Positions 1 to 12,017 of a DNA stretch of 64,000 bases are shown here, in pieces. The translations under genes and the position numbers were made by a program. Position 1 is the stretch's first letter; every line of letters begins with the position of its first letter. The DNA lies in assembly GCA_035547515.1 (NCBI GenBank), contig DASZUS010000027.1, forward strand, positions 124,001-188,000, given 5' to 3'. The notes under the pieces were generated by a model that saw nothing but the letters and a program-made list of their open reading frames with translations, was not told the origin of the DNA and made no database searches. The DNA comes from DASZTV01 sp035547515. Lineage in GTDB: Bacteria; Actinomycetota; Actinomycetes; JAFAQI01.

Positions 1-1799
<1,799 letters not shown>

Positions 1800-1801
1800 G
1801 T

Positions 1802-2413
1802 ATGGCAGCGACGACAGCAACATCCGAACGACCCGTCCCGGCCCCAGCCCCTGACGTCGCCGATCCGGCTCCACTCGGCCTGGCGGCTTTTGCCCTGACC
1901 ACGTTCATCCTGAGCCTGGCCAACGCCAACGTGTATCCCTCCGCGGCGGCGGCCGCGGTCTACACCGCCATCGCGTACGGCGGGGGCGCACAGCTGCTCG
2001 CCGGGATGTGGGAGTTCAGGCGCGGCAACACGTTCGGGGCGACCGCATTCTCGTCGTACGGCGGGTTCTGGATCGCGGTCTTCTTCATCGTGCAGGTGGG
2101 CAAGATCGCGCCAGGCGCGCCCGGGACCGCGGCGCTCTTCGGCACGTTCTTCCTCGGCTGGGCGATCTTCACGGCGTACATGACGATCGCCTCGATGCGA
2201 GTGAGCGGCGCCGTCCTCGTCGTGTTCGTGCTGCTGACCGTCACGTTCGTGTTGCTGTGCATCGGCGCGTTCCACGGAAGCGCGTCTCTCACCCACGCCG
2301 GCGGCTGGGTGGGTGTCGCGACGGCCGCGGCGGCTTGGTACGCGTCGTTCGCCGGGGTGACAAACTCCACCTTCAACAAGACGGTCGTGCCGACATTCCC
2401 ACTTGCGAGATGA
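1802..2413 (+). CDS. GPR1/FUN34/YaaH (SatP) family acetate/succinate transporter
   Basis: A 203-residue integral membrane protein of the AceTr family, which moves acetate or succinate across the cytoplasmic membrane. The family signature NPAPLGL appears as DPAPLGL around residue 21. Hydrophobic segments fit six transmembrane helices, and the family block YGGGAQLLAGMWEFRRGNTFG with the following SSYGGFW is present. The ATG lies 2 bases after the acetyl-CoA synthetase stop, so translation is probably coupled and the substrate is most likely acetate. Length is normal for bacterial members. The exact substrate range is inferred from the neighbour, not from the sequence. Confidence 0.88.
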   Translation: MAATTATSERPVPAPAPDVADPAPLGLAAFALTTFILSLANANVYPSAAAAAVYTAIAYGGGAQLLAGMWEFRRGNTFGATAFSSYGGFWIAVFFIVQVGKIAPGAPGTAALFGTFFLGWAIFTAYMTIASMRVSGAVLVVFVLLTVTFVLLCIGAFHGSASLTHAGGWVGVATAAAAWYASFAGVTNSTFNKTVVPTFPLAR

Positions 2414-2416
2414 CTG

Positions 2417-3382
2417 TTGCCTGAGATCCCTACCGCCAAGGGCCCCGTCGATTGCGGGGCCCTTGGCCGTACTTTGATCCACGAGCACGTGTTCGTCATG
2501 ACGACAGAAGTCCAGGCGAACTTCAAGACCGACTGGGACGAGCAGCGCAACGTCGCCGACGCGGTCGCGAAGCTGACGGCGTTGAAGGCGGCGGGCATCG
2601 ACACGATCGCCGACCCCACCGTCATCGGGCTCGGCCGCTACATCCCCCGCATCGTCGAGGTCGCGAAGCAGGTCGACGTCAACATCATCTGCGCGACGGG
2701 GGTCTACACCTACAACGACGTCCCGCGGTACTTCTCGATGCGCGGGATCTTCGGCTTGGGCCCGCCCGACCCGATGGCGGACATGTTCGTCACCGACATC
2801 ACCGAGGGCATCGCCGACACCGGCGTACGAGCGGCGTTCCTCAAGTGCGCGATCGACGAGCCCGGGATGACCGAGGGCGTCGAACGGGTGCTGCGATCCG
2901 TGGCGAAGGCGCACCTGCGAACCGGCGTACCGATCATGGTGCACACGCACCCGGGCACACATCGCGGCCTCGAGGTCCATCGGGTGCTCACCGAGGAGGG
3001 CGTCTCACCGTCAAGGGTGCAGCTGGCTCACAGCGGCGACTCCGGCGACGCGGACCATCTCAGCGAGCTCGCCGAGCTCGGCTACCACCTCGGCATGGAC
3101 CGGTTCGGCGTCGACGTGTACCTGCCGTTCGAGCAGCGGGTCGCGATGGTGGCGGAGCTCATTCGGCGCGGGTACGTCGAGCAGCTGATGCTCGCCCACG
3201 ATGCCTCGTGCTACTTCGACTGGGTCGAGCCGGCCGTCCTGGAGATGACGCCGAACTGGAACTACCTGCACATCAGCAAGGACGTGCTCCCCGCACTACG
3301 AGAGCTCGGGGTCGAGGAAGCCCAAATCGACACGATGCTGGTCGACAACCCCCGCCGCTGGTTCCCGCCGAGCCCTACGTAG
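2417..3382 (+). CDS. Phosphotriesterase-family metal-dependent hydrolase
   Basis: A 321-residue member of the amidohydrolase superfamily, phosphotriesterase/PLL branch. The binuclear metal site is complete: HxH at H22/H24, a candidate carboxylated lysine K143 in FLKCAID, H178 in VHTHPG, H205 in LAHSGD and D262 in LAHDAS. Relatives hydrolyse lactones (including acyl-homoserine lactones), esters or organophosphates, and the substrate here is unknown. The start is taken as TTG at 2417, three bases after the transporter stop. No ATG or GTG lies close by and the ribosome site is weak, so the start is uncertain. It appears to end the acetate operon. Its stop codon lies inside an inverted repeat that probably terminates transcription. 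Confidence 0.8.
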   Translation: MPEIPTAKGPVDCGALGRTLIHEHVFVMTTEVQANFKTDWDEQRNVADAVAKLTALKAAGIDTIADPTVIGLGRYIPRIVEVAKQVDVNIICATGVYTYNDVPRYFSMRGIFGLGPPDPMADMFVTDITEGIADTGVRAAFLKCAIDEPGMTEGVERVLRSVAKAHLRTGVPIMVHTHPGTHRGLEVHRVLTEEGVSPSRVQLAHSGDSGDADHLSELAELGYHLGMDRFGVDVYLPFEQRVAMVAELIRRGYVEQLMLAHDASCYFDWVEPAVLEMTPNWNYLHISKDVLPALRELGVEEAQIDTMLVDNPRRWFPPSPT

Positions 3383-3423
3383 GTGGCCCAACTGGGCGCG
3401 AAATACGCCACCTGCGTTGGGCT
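3371..3423. terminator. Imperfect 17-bp inverted repeat between convergent genes
   Basis: The arms 3371-3387 (agccctacgtaggtggc) and 3407-3423 pair with 15 of 17 matches around a 19-base loop. The left arm contains the stop codon of the phosphotriesterase-like gene, and the opposing enoyl-CoA hydratase gene ends at 3429. Position and symmetry suit a bidirectional terminator. There is no T-tract, as is common in actinomycetes. Confidence 0.5.
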
Positions 3424-3428
3424 CGGCG

Positions 3429-4196
3429 TCACAGGGAGGGGAAGCTCGGCGAGCGCTTTTCCAGGAAGGCCGCCACGCTCTCCGGCAGGTCCGGGCGCTG
3501 GAACGCCTCCAGCAGCAGCAGGTCGGCGTCCGCGTTGGCCTGCTGGATGGTCGAACCCGACCCGCCCCACACCTGGGCCTTCATCCAGCGCAGCGACAGC
3601 GGCGAGCAGTTCTCGACGATGTCGCGGGCGTAGGCCTGGGCCGCCGCCAGCGCGTCGTCGACCACGTCGGTGACCAGGCCGAGCCGGAGCGCCTCCTCGT
3701 CGGTGATCGTCCGCGCCGACAGCAGCAGGTCGAGGCCGCGCGACCAGCCGACGATCCGTGGGATCAGCCACGCCAGCCCGTCCTCGGCCGGCAGCCCGCG
3801 CCGCGCGAACGCCGTCGACAGCTTCGTGCCGCGCTGCAGGAACCGCACGTCGCAGTAGAGCGCGCGGGCCAGCCCCAGCCCGACGCAGGGCCCGTTGATC
3901 GCCGCGATGACCGGCTTCGGTACGGCGGGTTCAGTCGCGAAGTCCTCCCGAACCCCGTCGGGTGGTGGCATCTCACCGGAGATCAGCTGCTTGAGCATTC
4001 CCATGTCCGCGCCCGCGCAGAAGCCGCGGCCCGCACCTGTCACGATGATGGCCCGCACACCGGTGTCCGCCGCCGCGGCGTCGAGATGGCGCAGGTACTC
4101 CACACCCATCTCGAAGGTCCACGCGTTGAGCGCCTCGGGCCGGTTGAGCGTGATCGTCGCAACGCCGGCCTCGACGCCGTACGTGACAAGACTCAC
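3429..4196 (-). CDS. Enoyl-CoA hydratase/isomerase (crotonase) family protein
   Basis: A 255-residue crotonase-fold protein, expected to act on CoA thioesters in beta-oxidation or branched-chain catabolism. The CoA-binding and oxyanion-hole region GRGFCAGADM and the second oxyanion block (INGPCVGLGL) are present. Of the two catalytic glutamates of true hydratases, the second is plausible (LPAEDGLAWLIPR). The first, normally in a GGxxELAL block, is replaced (LARALYCD), so an isomerase or another crotonase reaction is possible. It starts with GTG at 4196 and overlaps the upstream LLM oxidoreductase stop by four bases (GTGA), so it is translationally coupled. It is the last gene of a minus-strand acyl-CoA catabolic operon. 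Confidence 0.85.
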   Translation of the reverse strand: MSLVTYGVEAGVATITLNRPEALNAWTFEMGVEYLRHLDAAAADTGVRAIIVTGAGRGFCAGADMGMLKQLISGEMPPPDGVREDFATEPAVPKPVIAAINGPCVGLGLARALYCDVRFLQRGTKLSTAFARRGLPAEDGLAWLIPRIVGWSRGLDLLLSARTITDEEALRLGLVTDVVDDALAAAQAYARDIVENCSPLSLRWMKAQVWGGSGSTIQQANADADLLLLEAFQRPDLPESVAAFLEKRSPSFPSL

Positions 4197-5155
4197 CGCG
4201 GCGCCAGCTCCCGCACCGCAGTGGCCGCGTCGACACCGACCGGAAGTACGGCGAGGACCGGCGTGGTGATCCCGTTCTCGACGTACTCACCGATCCGCTC
4301 CCGGCAGGCGGCCGGCGCGCCATGAACGACCAGGTCGTCGACCAGCTCGTCTGGGATCGCGGCAAGCGCGGCCTTGCGGTCACCCGCCGCCCACGCCTCC
4401 TGCATCGGCGCCATGAGCTCGCCGCGACCGAGCCACTCGTGGAACGCGCGATAGACCGGCACCGTGAGGTACGCCGCGAGCGCGAACCGTCCCACCGCGC
4501 GCGCCAGGTCGGCATCCTCGGTCGGGGCCACGAAGATGCGTGCCGCAAGCTCCTTGCCGGTGCCGCCCTCCGCAAGCGCAGCGGAAACCGCCGGGACGTC
4601 CTTCGGGGCCAGCCAGTTGGTGATCGCGCCGTCTGCGTCGCGACCCGCCAGGCGCAGCATGCCCGGCCTCAGCGCGGCAAGAAGCACGGTCGGCGGGACG
4701 GGCGGCACGAAGCCCATCCGGAACCCGTCGACCTGGAAGGTCGAGTAGGTCTGCGTGACCTTCTCCCCCGTCATCGCCTGCTTGAGGAACGCGAGCGTGT
4801 CGCGGGTCTTCGCGTACGGCGACTCGAACGGCGTGCTGTTCCACTTCTCGACGATGACGTTCGAGGACGTGCCGATGCCGAGCACGAACCGCCCTGGCGC
4901 TGCCGCAGCGAGAGAACCCGCGCACATCGCAAGCGTCGCGGGTCCCCGGGTGTAGACCGGGATGATCGCGACGCCGAGTCGCAGCGCGGGCGCCCAGACG
5001 CTGGCGAGGGCGAGCGGGGTGAAGCCGTCGTAGCCGTTGGACTCCGCGGACCACAGATCGGTATAGCCGAGGTCGGGAAGCGACTCGACGATGGCCCGCT
5101 GGTCGGTCAGCGCGATGTCGTCGAACGGGAAGGTGATGCCGTAGCGCGAAGCCAT
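4193..5155 (-). CDS. LLM class (F420-dependent type) oxidoreductase
   Basis: A 320-residue luciferase-like TIM-barrel flavoprotein. Features include the N-terminal strand YGITFPFDD, the ESLPDLGYTDLWSAE segment, and the conserved APGRFVLGIGTSS loop of actinobacterial F420-dependent members. The family transfers hydride between F420H2 (or FMNH2) and diverse substrates; neither cofactor nor substrate is proven here. It lies between an acyl-CoA dehydrogenase (3-base gap upstream) and an enoyl-CoA hydratase (4-base overlap downstream). That suggests it reduces or oxidises an intermediate of the same catabolic route. Confidence 0.85.
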   Translation of the reverse strand: MASRYGITFPFDDIALTDQRAIVESLPDLGYTDLWSAESNGYDGFTPLALASVWAPALRLGVAIIPVYTRGPATLAMCAGSLAAAAPGRFVLGIGTSSNVIVEKWNSTPFESPYAKTRDTLAFLKQAMTGEKVTQTYSTFQVDGFRMGFVPPVPPTVLLAALRPGMLRLAGRDADGAITNWLAPKDVPAVSAALAEGGTGKELAARIFVAPTEDADLARAVGRFALAAYLTVPVYRAFHEWLGRGELMAPMQEAWAAGDRKAALAAIPDELVDDLVVHGAPAACRERIGEYVENGITTPVLAVLPVGVDAATAVRELAPR

Positions 5156-5158
5156 CTG

Positions 5159-6304
<1,146 letters not shown>

Positions 6305-6349
6305 GTCGGCAGAATACGGTTCGGCTCACCGCTGCCACCGGTTGGGACA

Positions 6350-7375
6350 TCAGCTCGTCGCGCGCCGCACGCCTCGGTACCCGACGGTCAGTACGCCGGC
6401 GATCACAGCCAAGATCAACAGCGCCAGCACGATCGGGCCGATCGCTCCGACAATCGCATCGAAACCGCGAGCGAACCGGCTCCACGACGTGTGCCACGCC
6501 TTCGACAGGCCGTGCCGCTGGTGATGGTCGGCCGCGGCGACGATGCCGGCAGTCGTCACGTCGACGGTCAACGTGGAGTAGGACGCCTGGTTTCCGAGCA
6601 GCTTGAGCTGGCCGGTGAGCTGGTCGATCTGCGATTGCACATCCTGGATCCGGTCCTGCACCTCGAGGGTGGCGCCGATCGTGCGCGCCCGCCCGAGGAT
6701 GGTGAGGTACGTCGATCGCGTCTGCTCGAGGGCCTGCTTGCGCGCCGCCAGGTCGACGTAGCGACCGGTCACGTCGTCAGCGGAGGTGGTGAGCGACAGC
6801 TCGTGGCCGAGTGCCGCCGCCTTCGTGACGGCATCGCTGAACTTGCTGACCGGTACGCGCAGCACGACCTCGCCTGACTGCTCGCCCCCGCCGGTGTCGG
6901 TGTTGCTGCTCGACACGTAGCCGCCCTCGTCTGTCGCGAGCGCGCTGAGGTCACCGACCTTGGACTTCACCTGCGAGTCGTCCACCCGGATCGTGAGCTG
7001 CCCGGTCTTGACGATCTTGGTGGCGGTGATCGAGTCACCGTCATCGGTGGCGTCGGTCGATCCCGAGCCGGAGCCCGATGCCGAGGAGGGCCGCGAGAAC
7101 GATGCCCCGCCCGACGCCGATCCCGACTGCGGGACCGGCACCCCGGCGGGCGCCGCGAGCGCGCCCGCCGCGGCAGGACGGTCCGCAGAGAACTGCGTGG
7201 TGCCGTGAGGAGCCCCGACGCCCGTCGCCACCGCCAGACCGCCGGAGGTCTCGTTGTGAGGTGAACCCGAGCCGCCGACCGCGAAGGCCGTCGCCACGAG
7301 CGCGACCAGCAGCGCGAGCGTTCCGATCAGCGCGACGCGCGCGCGTTGTTCGAGGTGCAGGTGGCCGACTGTCAT
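6350..7375 (-). CDS. DUF4349 domain membrane protein
   Basis: A 341-residue envelope protein. Start chosen at ATG 7375 because a GGGGAGG ribosome site precedes it. A single N-terminal hydrophobic segment (about residues 13-34) is followed by a low-complexity Ser/Gly/Ala linker to about residue 105. Then comes the DUF4349 region with beta-strands (KTGQLTIRVDD) and a predicted helical hairpin or coiled coil (LEVQDRIQDVQSQIDQLTGQ). A C-terminal transmembrane helix lies near residues 312-333. The family has no firmly assigned function; topology suggests a soluble extracytoplasmic domain between two membrane anchors. It sits between two acyl-CoA gene sets on the same strand, with no evident functional tie to them. 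Confidence 0.75.
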   Translation of the reverse strand: MTVGHLHLEQRARVALIGTLALLVALVATAFAVGGSGSPHNETSGGLAVATGVGAPHGTTQFSADRPAAAGALAAPAGVPVPQSGSASGGASFSRPSSASGSGSGSTDATDDGDSITATKIVKTGQLTIRVDDSQVKSKVGDLSALATDEGGYVSSSNTDTGGGEQSGEVVLRVPVSKFSDAVTKAAALGHELSLTTSADDVTGRYVDLAARKQALEQTRSTYLTILGRARTIGATLEVQDRIQDVQSQIDQLTGQLKLLGNQASYSTLTVDVTTAGIVAAADHHQRHGLSKAWHTSWSRFARGFDAIVGAIGPIVLALLILAVIAGVLTVGYRGVRRATS

Positions 7376-7415
7376 GGCGCCTCCCCAACTGGTTGCTGGT
7401 TTGACGCCGTACCGA

Positions 7416-9395
7416 TCAGGTTGGTTCCGGCTCGCTCGCTTCTCCCGAGTCGACCACCACGAGAACCGCACCCGCGATGACCTGCTGCCCGGCACCCACG
7501 CGGACCTCGCTGGCGATGCCCGCCGCAGGACTCGCGACCGTGTGCTCCATCTTCATCGCCTCGAGGACGACCAGCGGCTGCCCTTTGGTGACCGCCGCCC
7601 CTGCCTCGACCAGGACCCGAACCACCGAACCGGGCATCGGCGCGATCAGCGAGCCGGCCGCGACCTGGTCTGCCGGATCGACGAACCGCGGGCGGATGCG
7701 GTACGACGAGGAGCCCAGCGGCGAGTCCACGTCGATCAGCGACCGATCCGGCGAGACCACCACGGACGACCGGAACCGGAGCCCGTCCACGGTCGCGTCG
7801 ACGACACTCCCCTCCGCGCCGTGCATATCGACCGCGACCGGCTCGTCTCCGACCGTCAGGTCGATGCCGCCGTCGCGGCCGATCAGGTAGCGCACCACCA
7901 CCTCGCCGGTGCCGTCGTCGAGCGAGACCTGCTGCATCGACGACGGGTTGTTGCGCCACCCAGACGGCAAGCGCGACCAGACCTTGGCTTCGCCGCGGTT
8001 GACCAGCTGCAGTGTCAGCGCCGCGACGGCGGCGTGACGGCGCAGATCGGGACCGGCGACCAGCGGCGCGCCGAGCTCGGCGGGCGCGTGCCGGTCGAGA
8101 TACGCGGTGTCGGTCGCACCCTCGAGGAACTCGCTCTCGGCGAGGATCCGGACCAGCAGGTCCCGGTTGGTAGTGACTCCGTGAATCCGCGCGCGACGCA
8201 GCGCCGAGCCGAGCCTTGCCGACGCCTCCGTGCGAGACGGCGCATGCGCGATCACCTTCGCGAGCATCGCGTCGTAGTACGGCGAGACCACACTGCCGGA
8301 CTCGAAGCCGCTGTCGACGCGCACCCCTGCGGGGAGCTCGAAGCTGCGAAGCGTCCCGGTGGCCGGCAGGAACTCGTTCGTCGGGTCCTCGGCGTAGAGC
8401 CGCACCTCGATCGCGTGGCCGTCGATCGACGGCGACAGCGCCCGCGCCGGCAGCGGCTCGCCGGCGGCCACCAGGATCTGCAAGCGCACCAGGTCGAGGC
8501 CGGTGACCAGCTCGGTCACCGGATGCTCCACCTGCAACCGCGTGTTCATCTCGAGAAACGCGTACGACGAGTCCGGCGCCATCACGAACTCGACTGTCCC
8601 GGCGCCGAGATAACCCACGGCACGCGCCGCGGCCACCGCGGCCTCGCCGAGGCTTGCCCGAAGCTCCGGCGTCACCGCTGGCGACGGCGCTTCCTCGACG
8701 ATCTTCTGGTGCCGCCGCTGGATCGAGCACTCGCGCTCGAACAAGGACACGACGTTGCCATGGCTGTCGGCGAAGACCTGCACCTCGATGTGCCGCGGCG
8801 CCTCCAGGTAGCGCTCGCAGAAGACGGTGGCATCCCCGAACGCGCCAGCGGCCTCGCGGCTCGCCCCCTCCACCGCCTCCGCAAGCTCGGACGGCTCGCG
8901 AACGATCCGCATCCCCCGCCCGCCACCGCCCGCGGACGCCTTCACCAGCAGCGGGAAACCGATCGCGGCGGCTCCCTCGACGGTCTCGGACCAGGGCAGC
9001 GTCGGTACTCCGGCGTCGCGCATCAGCTGTTTGGCGCCGAGCTTCGAACCCATGGCCTCGATCGCATCAGCCGGTGGGCCGATCCAGGTCAGTCCTGCCG
9101 CGGCGACCTGCCGCGCGAACTCCGCGTTCTCGGACAGGAACCCGTAGCCCGGATGCACCGCGTCGGCGCCGCTGGCCGTTGCGGCCGCGACGATCAGATC
9201 ACCGCGCAGGTAGGTCTCGCCTGGCGTGTTACCGGGGAGCCGAACCGCAACGTCGGCCTCGCGGACGAACGGCAGCTCGGCGTCGGCGTCGCTGTAGACG
9301 GCGACGGTGGCGATGCCCATCTCCCGCGCCGTGCGGAACACGCGGCGGGCGATCTCGCCGCGGTTGGCGACGAGGATTCGGCGAATGGGTGACAC
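7416..9395 (-). CDS. Acyl-CoA carboxylase alpha subunit (biotin carboxylase + BCCP)
   Basis: A 659-residue biotin-dependent carboxylase subunit. Order of domains: biotin carboxylase N-domain (ILVANRGEIARRV), ATP-grasp with the glycine-rich loop KASAGGGGRGM, ERECSIQRRHQK and EMNTRLQVEHPVTE catalytic motifs, C-domain, then a biotinyl domain with EAMKMEH, in which K615 is the biotin attachment site. It carboxylates biotin using ATP and bicarbonate. The partner carboxyltransferase ends 6 bases upstream of this start, so the two subunits are co-produced. The arrangement resembles the AccA1/AccD1 or LiuD/LiuB (3-methylcrotonyl-CoA) and geranyl-CoA carboxylase pairs more than the fatty-acid-synthesis complex, but this assignment is by resemblance only. 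Confidence 0.92.
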   Translation of the reverse strand: MSPIRRILVANRGEIARRVFRTAREMGIATVAVYSDADAELPFVREADVAVRLPGNTPGETYLRGDLIVAAATASGADAVHPGYGFLSENAEFARQVAAAGLTWIGPPADAIEAMGSKLGAKQLMRDAGVPTLPWSETVEGAAAIGFPLLVKASAGGGGRGMRIVREPSELAEAVEGASREAAGAFGDATVFCERYLEAPRHIEVQVFADSHGNVVSLFERECSIQRRHQKIVEEAPSPAVTPELRASLGEAAVAAARAVGYLGAGTVEFVMAPDSSYAFLEMNTRLQVEHPVTELVTGLDLVRLQILVAAGEPLPARALSPSIDGHAIEVRLYAEDPTNEFLPATGTLRSFELPAGVRVDSGFESGSVVSPYYDAMLAKVIAHAPSRTEASARLGSALRRARIHGVTTNRDLLVRILAESEFLEGATDTAYLDRHAPAELGAPLVAGPDLRRHAAVAALTLQLVNRGEAKVWSRLPSGWRNNPSSMQQVSLDDGTGEVVVRYLIGRDGGIDLTVGDEPVAVDMHGAEGSVVDATVDGLRFRSSVVVSPDRSLIDVDSPLGSSSYRIRPRFVDPADQVAAGSLIAPMPGSVVRVLVEAGAAVTKGQPLVVLEAMKMEHTVASPAAGIASEVRVGAGQQVIAGAVLVVVDSGEASEPEPT

Positions 9396-9401
9396 GGGTC
9401 C

Positions 9402-11000
9402 CTACATCCGGAAGACGCCGTAGCCGCGGCGTCCCTGGACGGGGTTGTTGTGCGCGACGGAGAGCGCGATCCCGAGCACGGTGCGGGTGTCTCGTGGGTC
9501 GACGATGCCGTCGTCGTAGAGGCGCGCGGTGAGGAACAGCGCCTTGCTCTCGGCCTCGATCTGGTTCTCGACCATCTCGCGCATCGCCTGGTCGGCCGCC
9601 TCGTCGTACGGCTGCCCTTTGGCCTCGGCGGAGGCGCGTCCGACGATCGAGAGGACGCCGGCGAGCTGCGCCGGGCCCATGACCGCCGACTTCGCGTTGG
9701 GCCAAGTGAACAGGAAGCGGGGGTCGTAGGCGCGGCCGCACATGCCGTAGTTGCCCGCGCCGTACGACGCGCCCATGTTGAGGGTGAAGTGCGGGACGTC
9801 GCTGTTGCTGACGGCGTTGATCATCTGCGCGCCGGCCTTGATGATGCCGCGCTGCTCGTACTCCTTGCCGACCATGTATCCGGTGGTGTTCTGCAGGAAC
9901 AGCAGTGGGATGTCGGACTGGTTGGCGAGCTGGATGAACTGGGTCGCCTTCTCGCTGTCCTCGGCGAACAGCACCCCCCGGGCGTTGGCGAGCACGCCGA
10001 TCGGGTACCCGTGCAGCTGCCCGAAGCCGGTGACCAAGGAGGTCCCGTAGAGCGGCTTGAACTCGTCGAACTCGCTGCCGTCGAGGATGCGGGCGAGCAC
10101 GTCGCGCGGGTCGAACGGCTCACGAAGATCGGTCGGGACGATGCCCAGCAGGTCATCGATGTCGTAGAGCGGCTCGGAGTACGACGAGGCCGGCGGGCGG
10201 CCGAGCTTCTCGCGGTTCAGACGCCGGACGATCTGGCGTCCGAGCCGGATCGCGTCGTACTCGTCCACCGCGAGGTAGTCCGCGAGGCCGCTCACCCGCG
10301 CGTGCATCTCGGCTCCGCCGAGCTCTTCTTCGTCGGCCACCTCGCCGGTGGCCATCTTGACCAGTGGCGGGCCGCCGAGGAAGACCTTCGCGCGGCCCTC
10401 GACCATCACGATGTAGTCGGACATCCCCGGGACGTACGCGCCGCCGGCCGTCGAGTTGCCGAAGACCAGCGCGATCGTGGGGATCGCGGCTGCCGACTTG
10501 CGCGTGAGATCGCGGAACCCCGCACCCCCCGGGATGAAGATCTCGCTCTGGGTCGGCAGGTCGGCGCCGCCGGACTCGACGAGGTTGACCACCGGGAGCC
10601 GGTTCTCGCTCGCGATCTGGGAGGCGCGGCCCTGCTTCTTCGCGCCGTACGGGTTGACCGCGCCGCCGCGAACCGTCGGGTCGTGGGCCTGGACCAGCAC
10701 CTCGGTGCCCTCGACCACCCCGATGCCGGTCACGACGCTGCCGCCGATCGTGAAGCTCGTCCCCCACGCACACAGCGGCGAGAGCTCGAGGAACGGCGCG
10801 TCCGGGTCCAGGAGCAGCTCGATCCGCTCGCGCGGCAGCAGCTTGCCACGCTCGTGGTGCCGCGCGACGCTGCGCTCGCCGCCGCCGGCCGTCGCAAGCG
10901 CCAGCTGGCGATCGTGCTCGGCCAGCAGCTCGAGCAGCGCCTCACGTCGGGCGAGGTAATCCGGCGCGTCGCGGTCGACGCGGTCGGGTAGCACCGGCAC
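9402..11000 (-). CDS. Acyl-CoA carboxylase beta subunit (carboxyltransferase)
   Basis: A crotonase-superfamily carboxyltransferase that moves CO2 from biotin to an acyl-CoA. The N- and C-half acyl-CoA and biotin sites are visible: NLVESGGADLP, NSTAGGAYVPGMSDY, FLGGPPLVKMATGEVADEEELGG, and LFLQNTTGYMVG. The FLGGPPLVKMATGE block is typical of methylcrotonyl- and geranyl-CoA carboxylase beta subunits. Start taken as GTG at 11000 (VPVLPDRVD), which matches where family members begin. The frame stays open to a GTG at 11033, but those codons run into an intergenic repeat. It precedes the alpha subunit by 6 bases, and the two form the functional enzyme. Confidence 0.9.
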   Translation of the reverse strand: MPVLPDRVDRDAPDYLARREALLELLAEHDRQLALATAGGGERSVARHHERGKLLPRERIELLLDPDAPFLELSPLCAWGTSFTIGGSVVTGIGVVEGTEVLVQAHDPTVRGGAVNPYGAKKQGRASQIASENRLPVVNLVESGGADLPTQSEIFIPGGAGFRDLTRKSAAAIPTIALVFGNSTAGGAYVPGMSDYIVMVEGRAKVFLGGPPLVKMATGEVADEEELGGAEMHARVSGLADYLAVDEYDAIRLGRQIVRRLNREKLGRPPASSYSEPLYDIDDLLGIVPTDLREPFDPRDVLARILDGSEFDEFKPLYGTSLVTGFGQLHGYPIGVLANARGVLFAEDSEKATQFIQLANQSDIPLLFLQNTTGYMVGKEYEQRGIIKAGAQMINAVSNSDVPHFTLNMGASYGAGNYGMCGRAYDPRFLFTWPNAKSAVMGPAQLAGVLSIVGRASAEAKGQPYDEAADQAMREMVENQIEAESKALFLTARLYDDGIVDPRDTRTVLGIALSVAHNNPVQGRRGYGVFRM

Positions 11001-11028
11001 CCGCCGGACTCTACCGACCCGATCGCAT

Positions 11029-11096
11029 GTCACATGCGTGTTGTGGCGCCCCGCACCAATGTGACGTGCGTGTCGCTATGGCGACCCCAATGTCAC
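11029..11096. repeat. Intergenic cluster of short inverted repeats
   Basis: Between two minus-strand genes, gtcacat (11029-11035) pairs with atgtgac (11059-11065). The same gtgac (11061-11065) also pairs with gtcac (11092-11096). A small hairpin gtcgc-tatg-gcgac (11072-11085) lies inside the second unit. The word tgcgtgt recurs twice. The right edge includes the stop codon of the aldo/keto reductase. It may act as terminator for that gene or be a remnant of a dispersed palindromic element. Confidence 0.4.
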
Positions 11097-11962
11097 ACGC
11101 CTGCCGCGGACAGCTCGTCGTACTCCTCGTCGGTCAGCTCGACTGCCGCGGCAGCGCAGTTCTCCTCGAGGTGCGCGACCGAGGACGTGCCCGGAATCGG
11201 CAGCATCACCGGCGATCGCCGAAGCAGCCACGCCAAGGCGAGCTGGGACGCCGTCGCCGCGTGGCGCCGCGCCATCGTGGCCAGCGGGCCACCCTCGGCA
11301 GCGAGCTTGCCCGTCGCGAGCGGGAACCAGGGGATGAATCCGAGGCCCTCTCGGTCGCAGTAGTCGACGACGTCCTCGTGATGGCGGTCAGTGGGGTTGT
11401 AGAGGTTCTGCACGCTTACCACGTCGACGACGGCGCGCATCGCCTCGATCGTCTGGACACCGACCTCGGAGACGCCGATGTGGCGGATCTTGCCCTCGTC
11501 CTGCATCGCCTTCAACTCCCCCAGCGAGTCCTCCAGCGGCGTATCTGGGTCGACCCGATGCAGCTGGTAGAGATCGATGCGCTCGAGCCGGAGGCGCCGC
11601 AGCGACATCTCGACGCACTGGCGCAGGTACGCCGGGCGTCCAACCGGACGCCAGTCGCCCGGGCCGGCGCGGGTGAAGCCACCCTTCGTGGCGATCACCA
11701 GCCCCTCGGGGTACGGGTGCAGAGCCTCGCGGATCAGGTCCTCGGACACGAACGGCCCGTAGGAGTCCGCGGTGTCGATCAGGTCCACTCCGAGCTCCAC
11801 GGCCCGACGCAGCACCCGAATGCACTCGTCCCGGTCTCGAGGCTCACCCCACACGCCCTGGCCGGTGAGCTGCATCGCCCCGAACCCGAGACGATGGACC
11901 TCCAAATCGCGGCCGATGCGGAATGTGCCGGAATCGGCTACCGAGCTGGTCGTCTGGGTCAC
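11093..11962 (-). CDS. Aldo/keto reductase
   Basis: A 289-residue NADPH-dependent TIM-barrel oxidoreductase that reduces aldehydes and ketones. The catalytic tetrad is complete: D63 and Y68 in DTADSYG, K93 in ATKGG, and H135 in YQLHRVD. The C-terminal part carries the NADPH phosphate-binding pattern PIPGTSSVAHLEEN. It appears to be a single-gene unit: the upstream neighbour is the divergently oriented acetyltransferase at 12018 and downstream is the repeat cluster before the carboxylase genes. Physiological substrate unknown. Confidence 0.9.
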   Translation of the reverse strand: MTQTTSSVADSGTFRIGRDLEVHRLGFGAMQLTGQGVWGEPRDRDECIRVLRRAVELGVDLIDTADSYGPFVSEDLIREALHPYPEGLVIATKGGFTRAGPGDWRPVGRPAYLRQCVEMSLRRLRLERIDLYQLHRVDPDTPLEDSLGELKAMQDEGKIRHIGVSEVGVQTIEAMRAVVDVVSVQNLYNPTDRHHEDVVDYCDREGLGFIPWFPLATGKLAAEGGPLATMARRHAATASQLALAWLLRRSPVMLPIPGTSSVAHLEENCAAAAVELTDEEYDELSAAGV

Positions 11963-12017
11963 GTGACCACAACTACCCGCTCAGCCCCCGACATTCCCCG
12001 CGACATACCTTCATCGG